Below, piece after piece: positions 25,070-36,629 of a stretch of 64,000 nucleotides of DNA (position 1 is its first letter; every line of letters starts with the position of its first letter). The translations under genes were made by a program, and so were the position numbers. The notes below the pieces were generated by a model. It did not search any database and had not been told where the DNA came from. It worked only from the letters and a program-made list of their open reading frames with translations. Source of the DNA: Rhodocyclaceae bacterium (GTDB taxonomy: Bacteria; Pseudomonadota; Gammaproteobacteria; Burkholderiales; Rhodocyclaceae); contig JAUXXJ010000045.1 of the NCBI GenBank assembly GCA_030681195.1, positions 339,023 to 403,022 on the forward strand, read 5' to 3'.

Positions 25070-26446
25070 ATGAGTCAATTTTGGACGGATTGCCTGGCGC
25101 GCTTCGAGACCGAACTGCCGGCCCAGCAATTCAATGCATGGATCAAGACACTACGGGTTGAGGCGGATGAATCCGGTCAGCGCCTGCGTCTGATCGCGCC
25201 CAATGGCTTCATTCTGCGCTGGGTCCGAGACCGCTATCTGGGTCGCATCGAAGAACTGGCACGTCAATTTTTTCCAGGGCCGATGAACATAGATCTGGTC
25301 ATTGATGCCAATCCGGTTGCCATAACCGATACACCAGAACCGACCAGTTCCATCGTGGTTGCATCCGTTGACAAGCGCAGTTCATCTAACCCGGCACCCT
25401 CGGCCGATAATTATCCCGATTACGAAAAAACGCGGCTGAACGCCGAGTTCACTTTTGACAATCTGGTCACCGGCCGCTCCAACGATCTTGCTCGCGCAGC
25501 GGCGCAACAGGTTGCCGCCAACCCGGGCATTTCCTACAACCCACTCTTCATCTACGGCGGTGTCGGTTTGGGTAAAACTCACCTGGTGCATGCCCTGGGC
25601 AATGAAGTATTGCGCCATGCGCCAGAAAAGGTCATTCGCTATATCCATGCCGAAGACTATTACTCGGATGTGGTGCGGGCCTTCCAGCAAAAATCCTTTG
25701 ATATCTTCAAGCGCGCCTATCGCAGCCTGGACGTTCTACTGGTTGATGACATCCAATTCTTCAACGGCAAAGCACGCACACAGGAAGAATTCTTTTACGT
25801 CTTCAATGCGCTGGTCGAAGCCAAGAAACAGATTGTCATTACCTGCGATACCTATCCCAAGGATATCCAGGGACTTGAGGAACGACTGATCTCGCGTTTC
25901 GACTGGGGCCTGACGGTTCAGATCGAACCCCCCGAACTCGAAATGCGCGTCGCCATTCTCAAGAAAAAAGCCGAGAGCGAAGCGATTGCGCTCGGCGACG
26001 ATGTGGCCTTCCTGATTGCCAAGAATCTGCGCTCCAATGTGCGCGAACTGGAAGGCGCGCTCAAGAAAGTACTGGCCTTCTCCCGCTTCCATGGCAAGGA
26101 AATTGGACTGGAACTCGCGAAAGAAGCCCTGAAAGACATTATCGGTGCTCACAATCGCCAGATCACGCTCGACCTGATCCAGAAGACCGTGGCGGACTAT
26201 TACAAGATCAAGGTAGCCGACATGTTCTCGCAAAAGCGCACGCGCGCCATTGCGCGTCCCCGTCAGGTCGCCATGTGGCTGGCACGCGATTTAACCCCGC
26301 ACAGCCTGCCCGAAATTGGCGATGCTTTTGGCGGTCGTGACCACACGACGGTCATGCATGCCTGTCGCACCATTAATGATCTGCGCGTCAAGGAACACCA
26401 GCTCAATCACGACGTTCTGGTTCTGTCTCAAACAATAAAAGCTTGA
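25070..26446 (+). CDS. dnaA: Chromosomal replication initiator DnaA
   Basis: 458-residue AAA+ initiator. Domain I ([21 protein letters not shown]), a linker to about residue 125, P-loop [10 protein letters not shown] near residue 163, Walker B LLVDDIQF, and domain IV with the DnaA-box-binding signature [15 protein letters not shown]. First gene of dnaA-dnaN-gyrB. Confidence 0.98.
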   Translation: MSQFWTDCLARFETELPAQQFNAWIKTLRVEADESGQRLRLIAPNGFILRWVRDRYLGRIEELARQFFPGPMNIDLVIDANPVAITDTPEPTSSIVVASVDKRSSSNPAPSADNYPDYEKTRLNAEFTFDNLVTGRSNDLARAAAQQVAANPGISYNPLFIYGGVGLGKTHLVHALGNEVLRHAPEKVIRYIHAEDYYSDVVRAFQQKSFDIFKRAYRSLDVLLVDDIQFFNGKARTQEEFFYVFNALVEAKKQIVITCDTYPKDIQGLEERLISRFDWGLTVQIEPPELEMRVAILKKKAESEAIALGDDVAFLIAKNLRSNVRELEGALKKVLAFSRFHGKEIGLELAKEALKDIIGAHNRQITLDLIQKTVADYYKIKVADMFSQKRTRAIARPRQVAMWLARDLTPHSLPEIGDAFGGRDHTTVMHACRTINDLRVKEHQLNHDVLVLSQTIKA

Positions 26447-26671
26447 TTTAAATAGATTTAATATCCTGTGACTAAAAAACCTGCACAACCTCTGAATAAC
26501 TGTGGATAAACCTGAAAAAATGGCAGCCCGTCAATTTGACTCACAATCGCGCACATTCTCTCCCGAGGGTTTTCCATGGCTTTTTCACCAGACCAAGTCA
26601 ATGTTCCATAAAGTAAATTCGGCCTTATCCCCAGAAACCTCCGCCCTTCATCATCATCAGGAGTATTAAAT
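26447..26671. other. Candidate oriC: AT-rich dnaA-dnaN intergenic region with DnaA boxes
   Basis: 225 bases with no gene. A perfect DnaA box TGTGGATAA lies at 26501-26509 and a one-mismatch box TTATCCCCA at 26625-26633. An AT-rich stretch (26447-26480) follows the dnaA stop. Along with the box upstream of dnaA, this is the likeliest origin, though few boxes are visible; cumulative GC skew would be the test. Confidence 0.55.
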
Positions 26672-27781
26672 ATGCTTCTATTTAAAGGATCTAGAGATCA
26701 ATTCCTGACACCCTTGCAGGCTGTCTGCGGTATCGTCGAAAAGCGTCATACCTTGCCCATTCTTTCGAATGTTCTGATCGAAAAAAAGGGCGAACGACTG
26801 ACCTTGCTGGCAACGGATATCGAGATGCAGATCCGCACCAGCACGCCATCGACCGGACCGGAAGAAGTGGCCGTCACCGTCGCGGCACGCAAGATGCAGG
26901 ACATCCTTCGTTCGCTGCCGGAAAGCGCGGAAATCAGCCTGAGTCTGGAAGATCGACGCTTGCAGATGAAGGCCGGCAAAAGCCGCTTCAACCTGCAAAC
27001 GCTGCCAGCAGAAGATTTTCCGCGCATGGCGGAAGCTGGCGGGTCGCCCACCGTGCTCAAGCTGACGCAAAAGCAGTTCAAGCGTCTGCTCAGCCTGGTG
27101 CAATACGCCATGGCGCAGCAGGACATTCGCTACTACCTGAACGGTTTGCTGTTGGTGGTCAATCAGAATGAATTGCGCGTTGTGGCGACCGATGGTCATC
27201 GACTGGCGTATGCCAGCGAATCAATCACCGGCATGGCTAATGACGGGCGGATTGACGTCATCCTGCCGCGCAAGACGGTAATGGAATTATCCCGCCAGCT
27301 GGCGGATAACGATGAGCCGCTGGAAATTGCCTTGATGGGCACGCAGGCACGCTTCAGCTTTGGCGATGTTGAATTCATCAGCAAACTGATCGACGGCAAG
27401 TTCCCCGATTACGAGCGCGTGATACCGCAAAATCAAAACAAATCGATCAAGCTTGATCGTTCGCTGTTGCAGCATTGTCTGCAGCGTGCCGCGATTTTGA
27501 CCAATGAAAAATTTCGTGGGGTTCGTCTCGTCTTATCTCCTGGCAGCCTGAAAATTCTTTCGGCCAACGCGGAAAACGAAGAAGCCCAGGAAGAGCTCGA
27601 AGTCGACTACAACGCCGAAGAACTGGATATTGGCTTCAACGTCAATTATCTGGTCGACGTGCTCAATAACGTGGCGACTGATGTGATTGAAATTCGTTTG
27701 GCCGATAGCAACTCGAGTGCCTTGATGATGCTGCCAGACAACGAGCGTTTCAAGTACGTCGTGATGCCAATGCGCATTTAA
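26672..27781 (+). CDS. dnaN: DNA polymerase III sliding clamp (beta subunit)
   Basis: 369-residue beta clamp: begins MLLFKGSRDQFLTPLQAVCG, ends with LPDNERFKYVVMPMRI, the conserved C-terminal motif. Three clamp repeats account for the length. SD AGGAG lies eight bases before the ATG. Located between dnaA and gyrB as usual; recF is absent from the interval. Confidence 0.98.
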   Translation: MLLFKGSRDQFLTPLQAVCGIVEKRHTLPILSNVLIEKKGERLTLLATDIEMQIRTSTPSTGPEEVAVTVAARKMQDILRSLPESAEISLSLEDRRLQMKAGKSRFNLQTLPAEDFPRMAEAGGSPTVLKLTQKQFKRLLSLVQYAMAQQDIRYYLNGLLLVVNQNELRVVATDGHRLAYASESITGMANDGRIDVILPRKTVMELSRQLADNDEPLEIALMGTQARFSFGDVEFISKLIDGKFPDYERVIPQNQNKSIKLDRSLLQHCLQRAAILTNEKFRGVRLVLSPGSLKILSANAENEEAQEELEVDYNAEELDIGFNVNYLVDVLNNVATDVIEIRLADSNSSALMMLPDNERFKYVVMPMRI

Positions 27782-30283
<2,502 letters not shown>

Positions 30284-30324
30284 AAAAATTTTTCGCTCGT
30301 TCAACATGTGGAAACGCTGACGCA

Positions 30325-31164
30325 ATGGCGTGGAGTCGACTAGAGGTAGAAGCTACCGTCGCCGACTATTTCCACATGCTGATGTTGGAGTTGTCGGGTC
30401 AGTCCTACAACAAATCAGCACATCGTAAGCTGCTACTGCAACTACTCAGTGGCCGAACGGATGCAGCAGTCGAGAGAAAGCACCAAAATATTAGTGCCAT
30501 ACTCATCCAGTATGGCGTTCCCTACATATCCGGCTACAAACCCCTTGGCAATTATCAAGCGCTGTTGAGAGAGGTGGTCGAGGAAAGACTAAAGGTCGAC
30601 CCTCTCCTTGATCAGGCGGCTGAAGTTGCCTGCTCGACGCCAGCAGCCTCACCTTTGCTTTCCAATTATTCCGGCCTTCTGGTTGATCCGCCAAAGTTCA
30701 ATCATGTGGCGCGGGAGCCAGAGGCTGCAGGAGCGTATAGGCCGGTTCCGCAGAAGCGGGATTATCTGGCGAGAGAGGCTCGTAATATCTCGCTGGGATT
30801 GGCAGGAGAGGAGTTTGTTCTCAACTATGAACATTATCGACTCCGATTATTGGGTGAGGATGGCTTGGCAGATCGCGTAGAGCACGTTTCTAAGACGAAG
30901 GGGGATGGGTTGGGGTATGACATCCTTTCGTTCGATGCCAATGGCCGTGAACGCTTCATAGAGGTTAAGACTACTGCTTTTGGTAAAGAGACCCCATTTT
31001 TCGTAAGCCGGGGAGAACTGAGATTCGCCAATGAATACGAAGACGTATTTCACCTCTATCGGCTATTCGATTTTCGACGCGAACCGAAACTCTTTGATCT
31101 ATCGGGGTCGTTAGAGAAACATTGCAGCCTCAATCCTGTGACCTATATCTGTCAATTCTCGTAG
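30325..31164 (+). CDS. DUF3883-domain protein (putative nuclease-like, possible defence gene)
   Basis: 279 residues. The C-terminal part from about residue 165 matches the DUF3883 pattern: KTKGDGLGYDILSFD, RFIEVKTTAFG (a D-ExK-like nuclease arrangement), FFVSRGELRFA, and YHLY-type HLYRLFDFRREPKLF. The N-terminal part (VADYFHMLMLELSGQSYNKS, KHQNISAILIQYG) is a conserved companion region. DUF3883 proteins often sit with restriction or phage-defence genes; that role is inferred. Codon use is less GC-rich than in gyrB, suggesting acquisition at the gyrB 3' end. Confidence 0.85.
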   Translation: MAWSRLEVEATVADYFHMLMLELSGQSYNKSAHRKLLLQLLSGRTDAAVERKHQNISAILIQYGVPYISGYKPLGNYQALLREVVEERLKVDPLLDQAAEVACSTPAASPLLSNYSGLLVDPPKFNHVAREPEAAGAYRPVPQKRDYLAREARNISLGLAGEEFVLNYEHYRLRLLGEDGLADRVEHVSKTKGDGLGYDILSFDANGRERFIEVKTTAFGKETPFFVSRGELRFANEYEDVFHLYRLFDFRREPKLFDLSGSLEKHCSLNPVTYICQFS

Positions 31165-31191
31165 CATCGATAGTCGTCTCATGTCAGGTCG

Positions 31192-31215
31192 AAAAGTCGG
31201 CGCTGGCAAGACGGC
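31192..31215 (+). repeat. Dispersed 24-bp repeat, copy 8 (intergenic)
   Basis: Perfect core followed by CAAGACGGC, 27 bases after the DUF3883 stop and upstream of a terminator hairpin. Confidence 0.9.
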
Positions 31216-31238
31216 ATCCGTTGCTTAGATTGAGACGA

Positions 31239-31267
31239 AAAAATGGCGAGCATTGCTCGCCATTTTT
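31239..31267. terminator. Bidirectional terminator between the DUF3883 gene and a cytochrome gene
   Basis: 12-bp perfect stem AAAAATGGCGAG / CTCGCCATTTTT with a five-base loop. The A/T tracts at both ends give a U-run to either convergent transcript. Confidence 0.9.
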
Positions 31268-31287
31268 CTTGGATGGTAAAGAACGGC

Positions 31288-32001
31288 TTATTCTGCGCCG
31301 ACTTCCTTGAGCAGGACGGTGATGACCTTCTTGAGTTCTTCGTCGGTCAGATCGGCTAGACCACCGCGGGCCGGCATGTTGCCGTGACCACGGATGACGG
31401 TCTTGGTAACGGCATCGAGGCCCTTGGAACCGCGCTGGCGCCAGGCCGCCTTGTCAGACAACTTGGGTGCGCCCTGATCGCCGGTTTCATGACACTTGAA
31501 GCAGGTGGCCTTGGCGATTTCCTCAGGATTCTTGTCGCTCGCTATCGACTTGGTGCCAGCAGCTGGCTCCTTGAAGTTAGCACCTGACTTATTGGTCATG
31601 AAGATAATGGCACGTGCCAGTTCTTCATCAGTTGCATCGGAGCCACCCTTGGGCGGCATAGCGCCTTTACCAGCTTTGGATGTCTTGGTTAATACATCAA
31701 GACCGACGCCAATGCGTGGAGCCCAAGCTGCCTTGTCGCCTGTCTTGGGCGCACCGGCAACGCCAGCCTCATGGCAGGCACCGCAGATAGCGTTGTAAAG
31801 TTCTTCACCTGAACGAGCGCCTGCAGCGGCACTTGAACCTGCCTGAGACCCTGCAAGCTTGATCTTAGCCACGGGCTGGATGCGCACATTAGTGGCTTCA
31901 TCATCACCATCCTTGGGGCGTCCGCCCATCGCCATGGCCATGGCGGGTGCCAGAACAAGAAGGCCGGTCATGGCCAGCGTGCGAGAAAAGTGCTTTTTCA
32001 T
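31288..32001 (-). CDS. Dihaem cytochrome c5-type protein
   Basis: 237-residue periplasmic protein. Signal peptide MKKHFSRTLAMTGLLVLAPA; two haem sites CGACH and CFKCH, each followed by a repeated c5-like fold (GAPKTGDKAAWAPRIGVGLD and GAPKLSDKAAWRQRGSKGLD) and a methionine-ligand loop (GAMPPKGG, GNMPARGG). The protein is clearly an internal duplication of a monohaem cytochrome c5. Likely a soluble respiratory electron carrier. The ATG at 32001 gives a proper signal peptide. Confidence 0.93.
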   Translation of the reverse strand: MKKHFSRTLAMTGLLVLAPAMAMAMGGRPKDGDDEATNVRIQPVAKIKLAGSQAGSSAAAGARSGEELYNAICGACHEAGVAGAPKTGDKAAWAPRIGVGLDVLTKTSKAGKGAMPPKGGSDATDEELARAIIFMTNKSGANFKEPAAGTKSIASDKNPEEIAKATCFKCHETGDQGAPKLSDKAAWRQRGSKGLDAVTKTVIRGHGNMPARGGLADLTDEELKKVITVLLKEVGAE

Positions 32002-32047
32002 GCAAATCCCCAAATAATTGATTATTAGCAAGGACTAATTATATATG

Positions 32048-32124
32048 TGGCGCGCCCGGCGCGATTCGAACGCACGACCCCTGCCTTCGGAGGGCAGTAC
32101 TCTATCCAGCTGAGCTACGGGCGC
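32048..32124 (-). tRNA. tRNA-Arg (anticodon CCG)
   Basis: 77 bases including an encoded CCA. On the minus strand: acceptor GCGCCCG pairs with CGGGCGC, D-arm TAGCTCAGCTGGATAGAG, anticodon stem CTGCC/GGCAG with loop CTCCGAA (CCG, reading CGG), and T-loop TTCGAAT. The gene stands alone between a cytochrome gene and ampG. Confidence 0.97.
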
Positions 32125-32318
32125 TTTGGGCCAAACGCCGCATATTATAACCCCCTGGCCCAGGCCGGACGCTTCGGTGCGTTTTCCGGGTGGGCAAGGG
32201 CGGCAAGCCGTCGGATACATGGGGAAAGGCGGGTTTTGATGGCAGTCATTATGAATCAACTGTAAACCCAGGTGCTAGCATGCGCGGCGGCGCATAAACT
32301 GGCCACCCTGACTGAATC
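32125..32318. other. Intergenic region upstream of ampG
   Basis: About 190 bases between divergent tRNA-Arg and ampG. I see no open frame, tandem repeat or clear hairpin of note. It must hold the promoters for both. Confidence 0.5.
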
Positions 32319-33818
32319 ATGAACTCCCCTCTTTCCTCCGCACACCGCATCGCCGCCGTCCTGTTTCTCGGATTCGCCTCTGGTTTACCGCTGGCGCTGA
32401 CCGGTCAGGCCATGCAGGCCTGGCTGACGGTGGACGGCGTCGATATCGCCACCATCGGCTTTCTTGGCCTGGTGGGTATTCCCTACACTTTCAAGTTCCT
32501 CTGGGCACCGCTGATGGACCGCTTCGAGCCGCCTTTCCTCGGGCGGCGGCGCGGCTGGCTGGTGCTGACACAACTGGCGCTGGCAGCGATGCTGTATCTG
32601 ATGTCCGGCCTGTCGCCCGCTACCGAGCCGCTGCCCTTCGCGGCCGCGGCGGTGCTGGTGGCGTTCCTGTCGGCATCGCAGGACGTGGTGGTGGATGCCT
32701 ACCGTACCGATGTACTGGAAGCCCGCGAGCGCGGCCTGGGCGCATCGATGTCGGTGTTCGGCTATCGCATTGCCATGATCCTGTCCGGCGGCATCAGCCT
32801 GATCTGGGCGGATCAGTGGGGCAGCTGGGGGCAGGTATATCAGGTCATGGCGGCGATCTTCGTGGCCGCCGCCGTTGTGTCGCTGCTGACTCTGCCGCGC
32901 GTCAACAGCGCGCTGAAACCGCTTGCGTCGGCGCCCAGCCGTGAGCTGATCGGCTTCTTCGCCATGCTGGCGGGGGTGCTGGCCGGCGCCTTCGGTGCAC
33001 GCTGGCTGCTGATCGGTCTGGGGCTCGATCCCCAGGACGCGAACAAATGGATTCAGTTGCTGTTCATCATGGCCAGCATCGTCGCCGCATTGCCGCTGGG
33101 CTATTGGGCGGCGCGGCGCGCCGGCTTCGAGACACTGAACCGCTCGTTCGACAGTTTCATGCTGCAACCCGGCGCCATCGCCTTCCTGGTTTTGATCGTG
33201 CTGTACAAGCTGGGCGACGCCTTCGCCGGGGTGCTGACCACGCCGTTCCTGATCAAGGGCATGGTCTTCTCGCAGGCGGAAGTCGGCATCGTCAACAAGA
33301 TCATCGGCATCTGGCTGACCATCTTCGGCGCCCTCGCCGCTGGCGCCATCATGCTGCGCATCAGCCTGTACAAGGCCCTGCTCATCTTCGGCATTCTGCA
33401 ATTGCTGTCGAATTTCGGTTTTTACGTGCTTGCCGTGCTCGGCAAGGGCGCCTGGGGCGGTTTCACGCTGCAGCCGTTCGATCTCGGCTTTGTCGCCATC
33501 ACCACGCCGGCGGACATCGACTCCTTGCTGATGACGGTGATCGCCTTCGAGAACATCTCCGGCGGCATGGGCACAGCGGCTTTCGTCGCACTGTTGATGA
33601 GCTTGTGCAACCAGCGCTTCTCGGCGACGCATTACGCCCTGCTGTCGGCGCTGGCGGCGGTTGGCCGCATCTACGTCAGCCCGCTCTCCGGCGTGCTGTC
33701 GGAATCGATTGGCTGGCCGGCATTCTTCCTGTTCTCGGTGGTGGCCGCAGTGCCGGGTATCTGGATGGTGTGGCGCATGCGCGCGGCGATCAGCGGTCTT
33801 AACGGCGCCGTGACATGA
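32319..33818 (+). CDS. ampG: AmpG-family muropeptide permease (MFS)
   Basis: 499-residue multi-pass membrane protein. AmpG features: FLGFASGLPLALTGQAMQAW near residue 17, FLWAPLMDRFEPPFLGRRRG near residue 60, SASQDVVVDAYRTDVLE near residue 120. AmpG imports anhydro-muropeptides for cell-wall recycling, driven by the proton gradient. The length allows more than 12 helices. The gene symbol is by family match. Confidence 0.88.
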   Translation: MNSPLSSAHRIAAVLFLGFASGLPLALTGQAMQAWLTVDGVDIATIGFLGLVGIPYTFKFLWAPLMDRFEPPFLGRRRGWLVLTQLALAAMLYLMSGLSPATEPLPFAAAAVLVAFLSASQDVVVDAYRTDVLEARERGLGASMSVFGYRIAMILSGGISLIWADQWGSWGQVYQVMAAIFVAAAVVSLLTLPRVNSALKPLASAPSRELIGFFAMLAGVLAGAFGARWLLIGLGLDPQDANKWIQLLFIMASIVAALPLGYWAARRAGFETLNRSFDSFMLQPGAIAFLVLIVLYKLGDAFAGVLTTPFLIKGMVFSQAEVGIVNKIIGIWLTIFGALAAGAIMLRISLYKALLIFGILQLLSNFGFYVLAVLGKGAWGGFTLQPFDLGFVAITTPADIDSLLMTVIAFENISGGMGTAAFVALLMSLCNQRFSATHYALLSALAAVGRIYVSPLSGVLSESIGWPAFFLFSVVAAVPGIWMVWRMRAAISGLNGAVT

Positions 33819-33928
33819 AAACCCAAAGGCCGCGACGACGAAAAATAAATGAGCGCTACAATCAACTTTTATCCGGTAGCGACGTTACGTTGGACATGAC
33901 GCATCGATCAAGCGCAAGGGAGTTGGAC

Positions 33929-34165
33929 ATGGTGATTGTGATGGATATGAGCACAGGAAAAACAGAAAAGTTGCCGATCGAAGTCGAGACGGAAGAGGAA
34001 TTCGGCCCCTTCGTCGACGAAGTCCTCAATGCCGGGTGGATGCCTCAGCCCGTCGCACGTCTTGAGCCCCGTCCCCATGCGGTCGATGCCCTCAGGCCGA
34101 CCACGGCGGGAAAGGAAATCGACACCGAGGAATTCCTGAGCAATTTGTATCGTCATCAGGAGTAG
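33929..34165 (+). CDS. Small conserved protein of unknown function
   Basis: 78 residues from the ATG at 33929, preceded by a good SD (AAGGGAG). An upstream in-frame ATG at 33815 overlaps the ampG stop but would add a basic stretch without a good ribosome site. The product is acidic (PIEVETEEEFGPFVDEVLN) and lacks signal or membrane segments. I recognise no domain. It is probably transcribed with the next gene. Confidence 0.65.
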   Translation: MVIVMDMSTGKTEKLPIEVETEEEFGPFVDEVLNAGWMPQPVARLEPRPHAVDALRPTTAGKEIDTEEFLSNLYRHQE

Positions 34166-34213
34166 CGGCCCTGTTAAAATTTTCCGCTATTCATCGCGGC
34201 GCAGGGCGGGTAA

Positions 34214-35104
34214 GTGAACTTTTCCGACAACAAGGCAGCAGATACCTCAAAGTTACTTGAGGACATAGAGGCATTCTCGCGTCAGGGACCGGTGGTGACG
34301 AAGGAGCCAGCAAAGCCCGAGATTCATCGGGATGTTCTGGCTTTCCCTGACCTCAACGTGCCACACCATGAAAAACCCAAGGTGCAATCTCCTGTAAAAC
34401 CAGCGCCGAATCTTGGTGAGGAAATGCGGCGCGAGGCGCCGCTGGAAAACAGCTTGCTGGCCCGCCTCAAGCAACAGGCAGAAAGCCTGCAAAAAGACAG
34501 CGGCCAGCGCACCGCCGAACAGGAAGCGCGGGCGCAAACCATCAGCGATGCGATTGGTGCGGCCTTCCATTATCTGGATGACCTGATCAAGCAACTCAAC
34601 ATCATCAAGCCGGCCATTCCCAAGGAATTTGTTTTCCCCGGCAACATCCTGTTTGCCGACATGACCTGGCTTGAAGGGGCGACCGATTTCCGCATGGTGC
34701 CCTCGGCCAGCGATGATCGTCGTTACGAAGGCCTGACCACCCGGTTCCGCATTGCCTCGGGAAAAAACCTCGTCATTGATCGCGAAATGACGACCGTCGA
34801 ACCCTTCCGCAAACTCTTGCACGACTACAGCATCGTGTTCACGGCCGATGAAAAAATGAATACCCGCAATATTGTCGAACGGGCACGCTTCACCTTTCCC
34901 TGCGAGATCAAGGCCGGCTTTGTGCTCAAGGCAGATTACGAAATGGGCAATCTCGTCTTGCGCACCCGCAACATCGATCGTTTCGGCATGATGGAATTCA
35001 AGCTGCAGCCCGACGATATTCGTCAGGAGACGCTGGACGAGCTGACCAAGCTGTTCCTCGGCGAGAAAAGCCGCTTCCTGCAGCTGTTCCGGCGCTCGGC
35101 GTAA
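34214..35104 (+). CDS. Conserved cytoplasmic protein of unknown function
   Basis: 296 residues with no signal or membrane segment. The first 100 residues are charged, proline-containing and probably disordered, with a likely short coiled coil (SLLARLKQQAESLQKDS). The C-terminal part (YLDDLIKQLNIIKPAIP, TRFRIASGKNLVIDREM, FTFPCEIKAGFVLKADYEM) looks like a folded beta-rich domain. I do not recognise the family. Confidence 0.75.
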   Translation: MNFSDNKAADTSKLLEDIEAFSRQGPVVTKEPAKPEIHRDVLAFPDLNVPHHEKPKVQSPVKPAPNLGEEMRREAPLENSLLARLKQQAESLQKDSGQRTAEQEARAQTISDAIGAAFHYLDDLIKQLNIIKPAIPKEFVFPGNILFADMTWLEGATDFRMVPSASDDRRYEGLTTRFRIASGKNLVIDREMTTVEPFRKLLHDYSIVFTADEKMNTRNIVERARFTFPCEIKAGFVLKADYEMGNLVLRTRNIDRFGMMEFKLQPDDIRQETLDELTKLFLGEKSRFLQLFRRSA

Positions 35105-35110
35105 GGACGG

Positions 35111-36274
35111 CTACAAAGCGTGGCGCCGGTCGCCGCGTGCAAACCCGAGCAGTGGGACATCAACGCCGCGCCCCAGCGCAATCACCTTGAACAGCTCGCC
35201 CATTTCGCCCGGGGCAATCAGCGTCTGCACGGCGCCATTGGCGCGCAAGGCCTGTTCGCCGCCGGCTGCCTGGCGGGCCATCAGCAATTCACCGAGGCCG
35301 CAGTTGATCAGGAAGCTCGACTGGCTGGTATAGCCCAGCACATCGAGACCAGCGTCGAAGCCCGCTTCGGCAACCGCCGTGAAATCCACATGGCTGGTGA
35401 TATCCGACAGCCCCGGCCACCAAAAAAGATGGTCATGGGCGCGCTGGCGATAATGGCAGCGCAACGTGCCCTGATTGCGTTGCGGGTGATAAAGCTCATG
35501 GCGCGGCAGACCATAGTCGATCAGCAGCAAAGCACCCTGCACCAGCCGGTGTCCCCACTCACTCACCCAGTGCCGCGTGGCCAAACTGACCTCGCTGACA
35601 AACGGCGCTGTGTCCACGGGCAAAGACGCCATCGCGGCGGCCAGCGCGCCGTGCGCCGGCCGTTCCGCCCAGTCAAAACCCGCATCTGTCATGACCACAC
35701 CGCGCTCCATCAAGCCGGCTTCGCGCCAGGCGACCGCATGCGTCGGCAGCGCATCGAGCAATTCATTGGCGATGACACAGCCAGTAAAGTGTTCCGGCAG
35801 CGCATCAAGCCAGACGACGCGTGGGGCCAGATGGGGGGCTGCTGCAGCAATCGTCTGCTGCTGGCGGGCGCGCAACTCGCCCGAGAGTTCGAGAATCGCG
35901 TAACGTTCAGGCAGGCGATCCAGCCCTTCCAGCGCCAGCAACAAGTCGGCCGCCAGGCGACCGCTGCCGGCGCCAACCTCCAGTAAAGTCGGCGCTGGTG
36001 ATACGGCACAGGCATCGAGAATCTGCGCCACCTGCGGCGCGAGTGCCTGACCAAATAGCGGCGTCAATTCGGGCGCGGTAACAAAATCGCCTGCAGCGCC
36101 AAACTTGAGCGACCCCCCGGCGTAATACCCCAGCCCGGGCAGATGCAGCGCCATGTCCATGTAGTCCACAAAAGGCAACCAGCCGCTGGCATTCAGGATG
36201 GCGGCGGTGATGCAGGCAGACAATTCGCGACTGGCCGCTTTCGCGTCGTCTGAAGGCTCGGGAAGGTTGGGCAT
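35111..36274 (-). CDS. SAM-dependent methyltransferase, MidA/NDUFAF7 family (COG1565)
   Basis: 387 residues. N-terminal GLGYYAGGSLKFGAAGDFVT and PLFGQALAPQVAQ are hallmarks of this family, then SAM motif LLEVGAGSGRLAADLL near residue 96. Eukaryotic members dimethylate an arginine of complex I; bacterial targets are unknown. Convergent with the preceding unknown gene, only six bases apart. It contains a repeat copy just before the SAM motif. Confidence 0.88.
   Translation of the reverse strand: MPNLPEPSDDAKAASRELSACITAAILNASGWLPFVDYMDMALHLPGLGYYAGGSLKFGAAGDFVTAPELTPLFGQALAPQVAQILDACAVSPAPTLLEVGAGSGRLAADLLLALEGLDRLPERYAILELSGELRARQQQTIAAAAPHLAPRVVWLDALPEHFTGCVIANELLDALPTHAVAWREAGLMERGVVMTDAGFDWAERPAHGALAAAMASLPVDTAPFVSEVSLATRHWVSEWGHRLVQGALLLIDYGLPRHELYHPQRNQGTLRCHYRQRAHDHLFWWPGLSDITSHVDFTAVAEAGFDAGLDVLGYTSQSSFLINCGLGELLMARQAAGGEQALRANGAVQTLIAPGEMGELFKVIALGRGVDVPLLGFARGDRRHAL
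35984..36007 (+). repeat. Dispersed 24-bp repeat, copy 9
   Basis: TAAAGTCGGCGCTGG then TGATACGGC, on the antisense strand of the methyltransferase gene, read as AVSPAPTL. One mismatch at the first base. Confidence 0.87.
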
Positions 36275-36289
36275 ATCTGGAGCGGAAAG

Positions 36290-36364
36290 TCAGGACTTGG
36301 CAGGCCAGGCAACCGTTACGCCACGAAAGATGATCACGTTGCGAATGCCGAGAATGCCGCCCAT
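36290..36364 (-). other. Short open tail between methyltransferase gene and cassette array
   Basis: A 24-codon frame (MGGILGIRNVIIFRGVTVAW and four more residues) begins with ATG inside the left end of attC site 1 and stops 16 bases before the methyltransferase start. It resembles the 3' end of a membrane-protein gene cut off by the array, but could be chance. I do not recognise it. Confidence 0.3.
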
Positions 36365-36426
36365 GTAGAACTAACCGGCGCTGCGCGGCTTTATTCGAGG
36401 CGTCCGTGTTGAGCGCCGGGTTGGGC
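36358..36426 (-). other. attC-like integron recombination site 1 (short form)
   Basis: On the minus strand it starts with a perfect R'' box GCCCAAC (RYYYAAC), then CCGGCGCTCAAC, and ends GCAGCGCCGGTTAGTTCTAC. It shares the imperfect inverted repeat with sites 2 and 3 but lacks the middle of their sequence (about 69 bases against 87-96). The right-hand core GTTRRRY is degenerate. Confidence 0.75.
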
Positions 36427-36628
36427 TGGTCTGTGGTTCTACAAGACGTCCTGTGACATATTTATGAAGGACACTGGCCATTAACGTCTGATAAGGAATC
36501 GCTTCTTCTGCGGCCTTTGCTTGAATGTCGTCTAGGTCTCTGGAAGAGATACGAATGTTGCCCCGCTTGTCCTTAACCAAAGATGCAGAAGCCAGAATTT
36601 CTTCTTCAAGTTTGCCTTCTTTGTCCAT
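36371..36628 (-). CDS. BrnA/CopG-like antitoxin, orphaned (cassette gene)
   Basis: 85 residues from the ATG at 36628. The core DKRGNIRISSRDLDDIQAKA and IPYQTLMASVLHKYVTGRL is the ribbon-helix-helix antitoxin type that pairs with a small BrnT-like toxin encoded just upstream. Here the upstream toxin is destroyed. The C-terminus (TPRIKPRSAG) is translated from attC site 1, so the native stop has probably been lost. Gene and attC share orientation, as in integron cassettes. Confidence 0.75.
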   Translation of the reverse strand: MDKEGKLEEEILASASLVKDKRGNIRISSRDLDDIQAKAAEEAIPYQTLMASVLHKYVTGRLVEPQTSPTRRSTRTPRIKPRSAG

Positions 36629-36629
36629 T

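Noticed and set aside
31297..31330. GCGCCGACTTCC near the cytochrome c5 stop as another repeat copy
   Set aside because: Only about eight core bases match and the AAAA and ACGGC ends are missing at the right spacing.
33815..33928. N-terminal extension of the small gene after ampG
   Set aside because: It lacks a ribosome site and has a basic, low-complexity composition; the ATG at 33929 has a strong Shine-Dalgarno.
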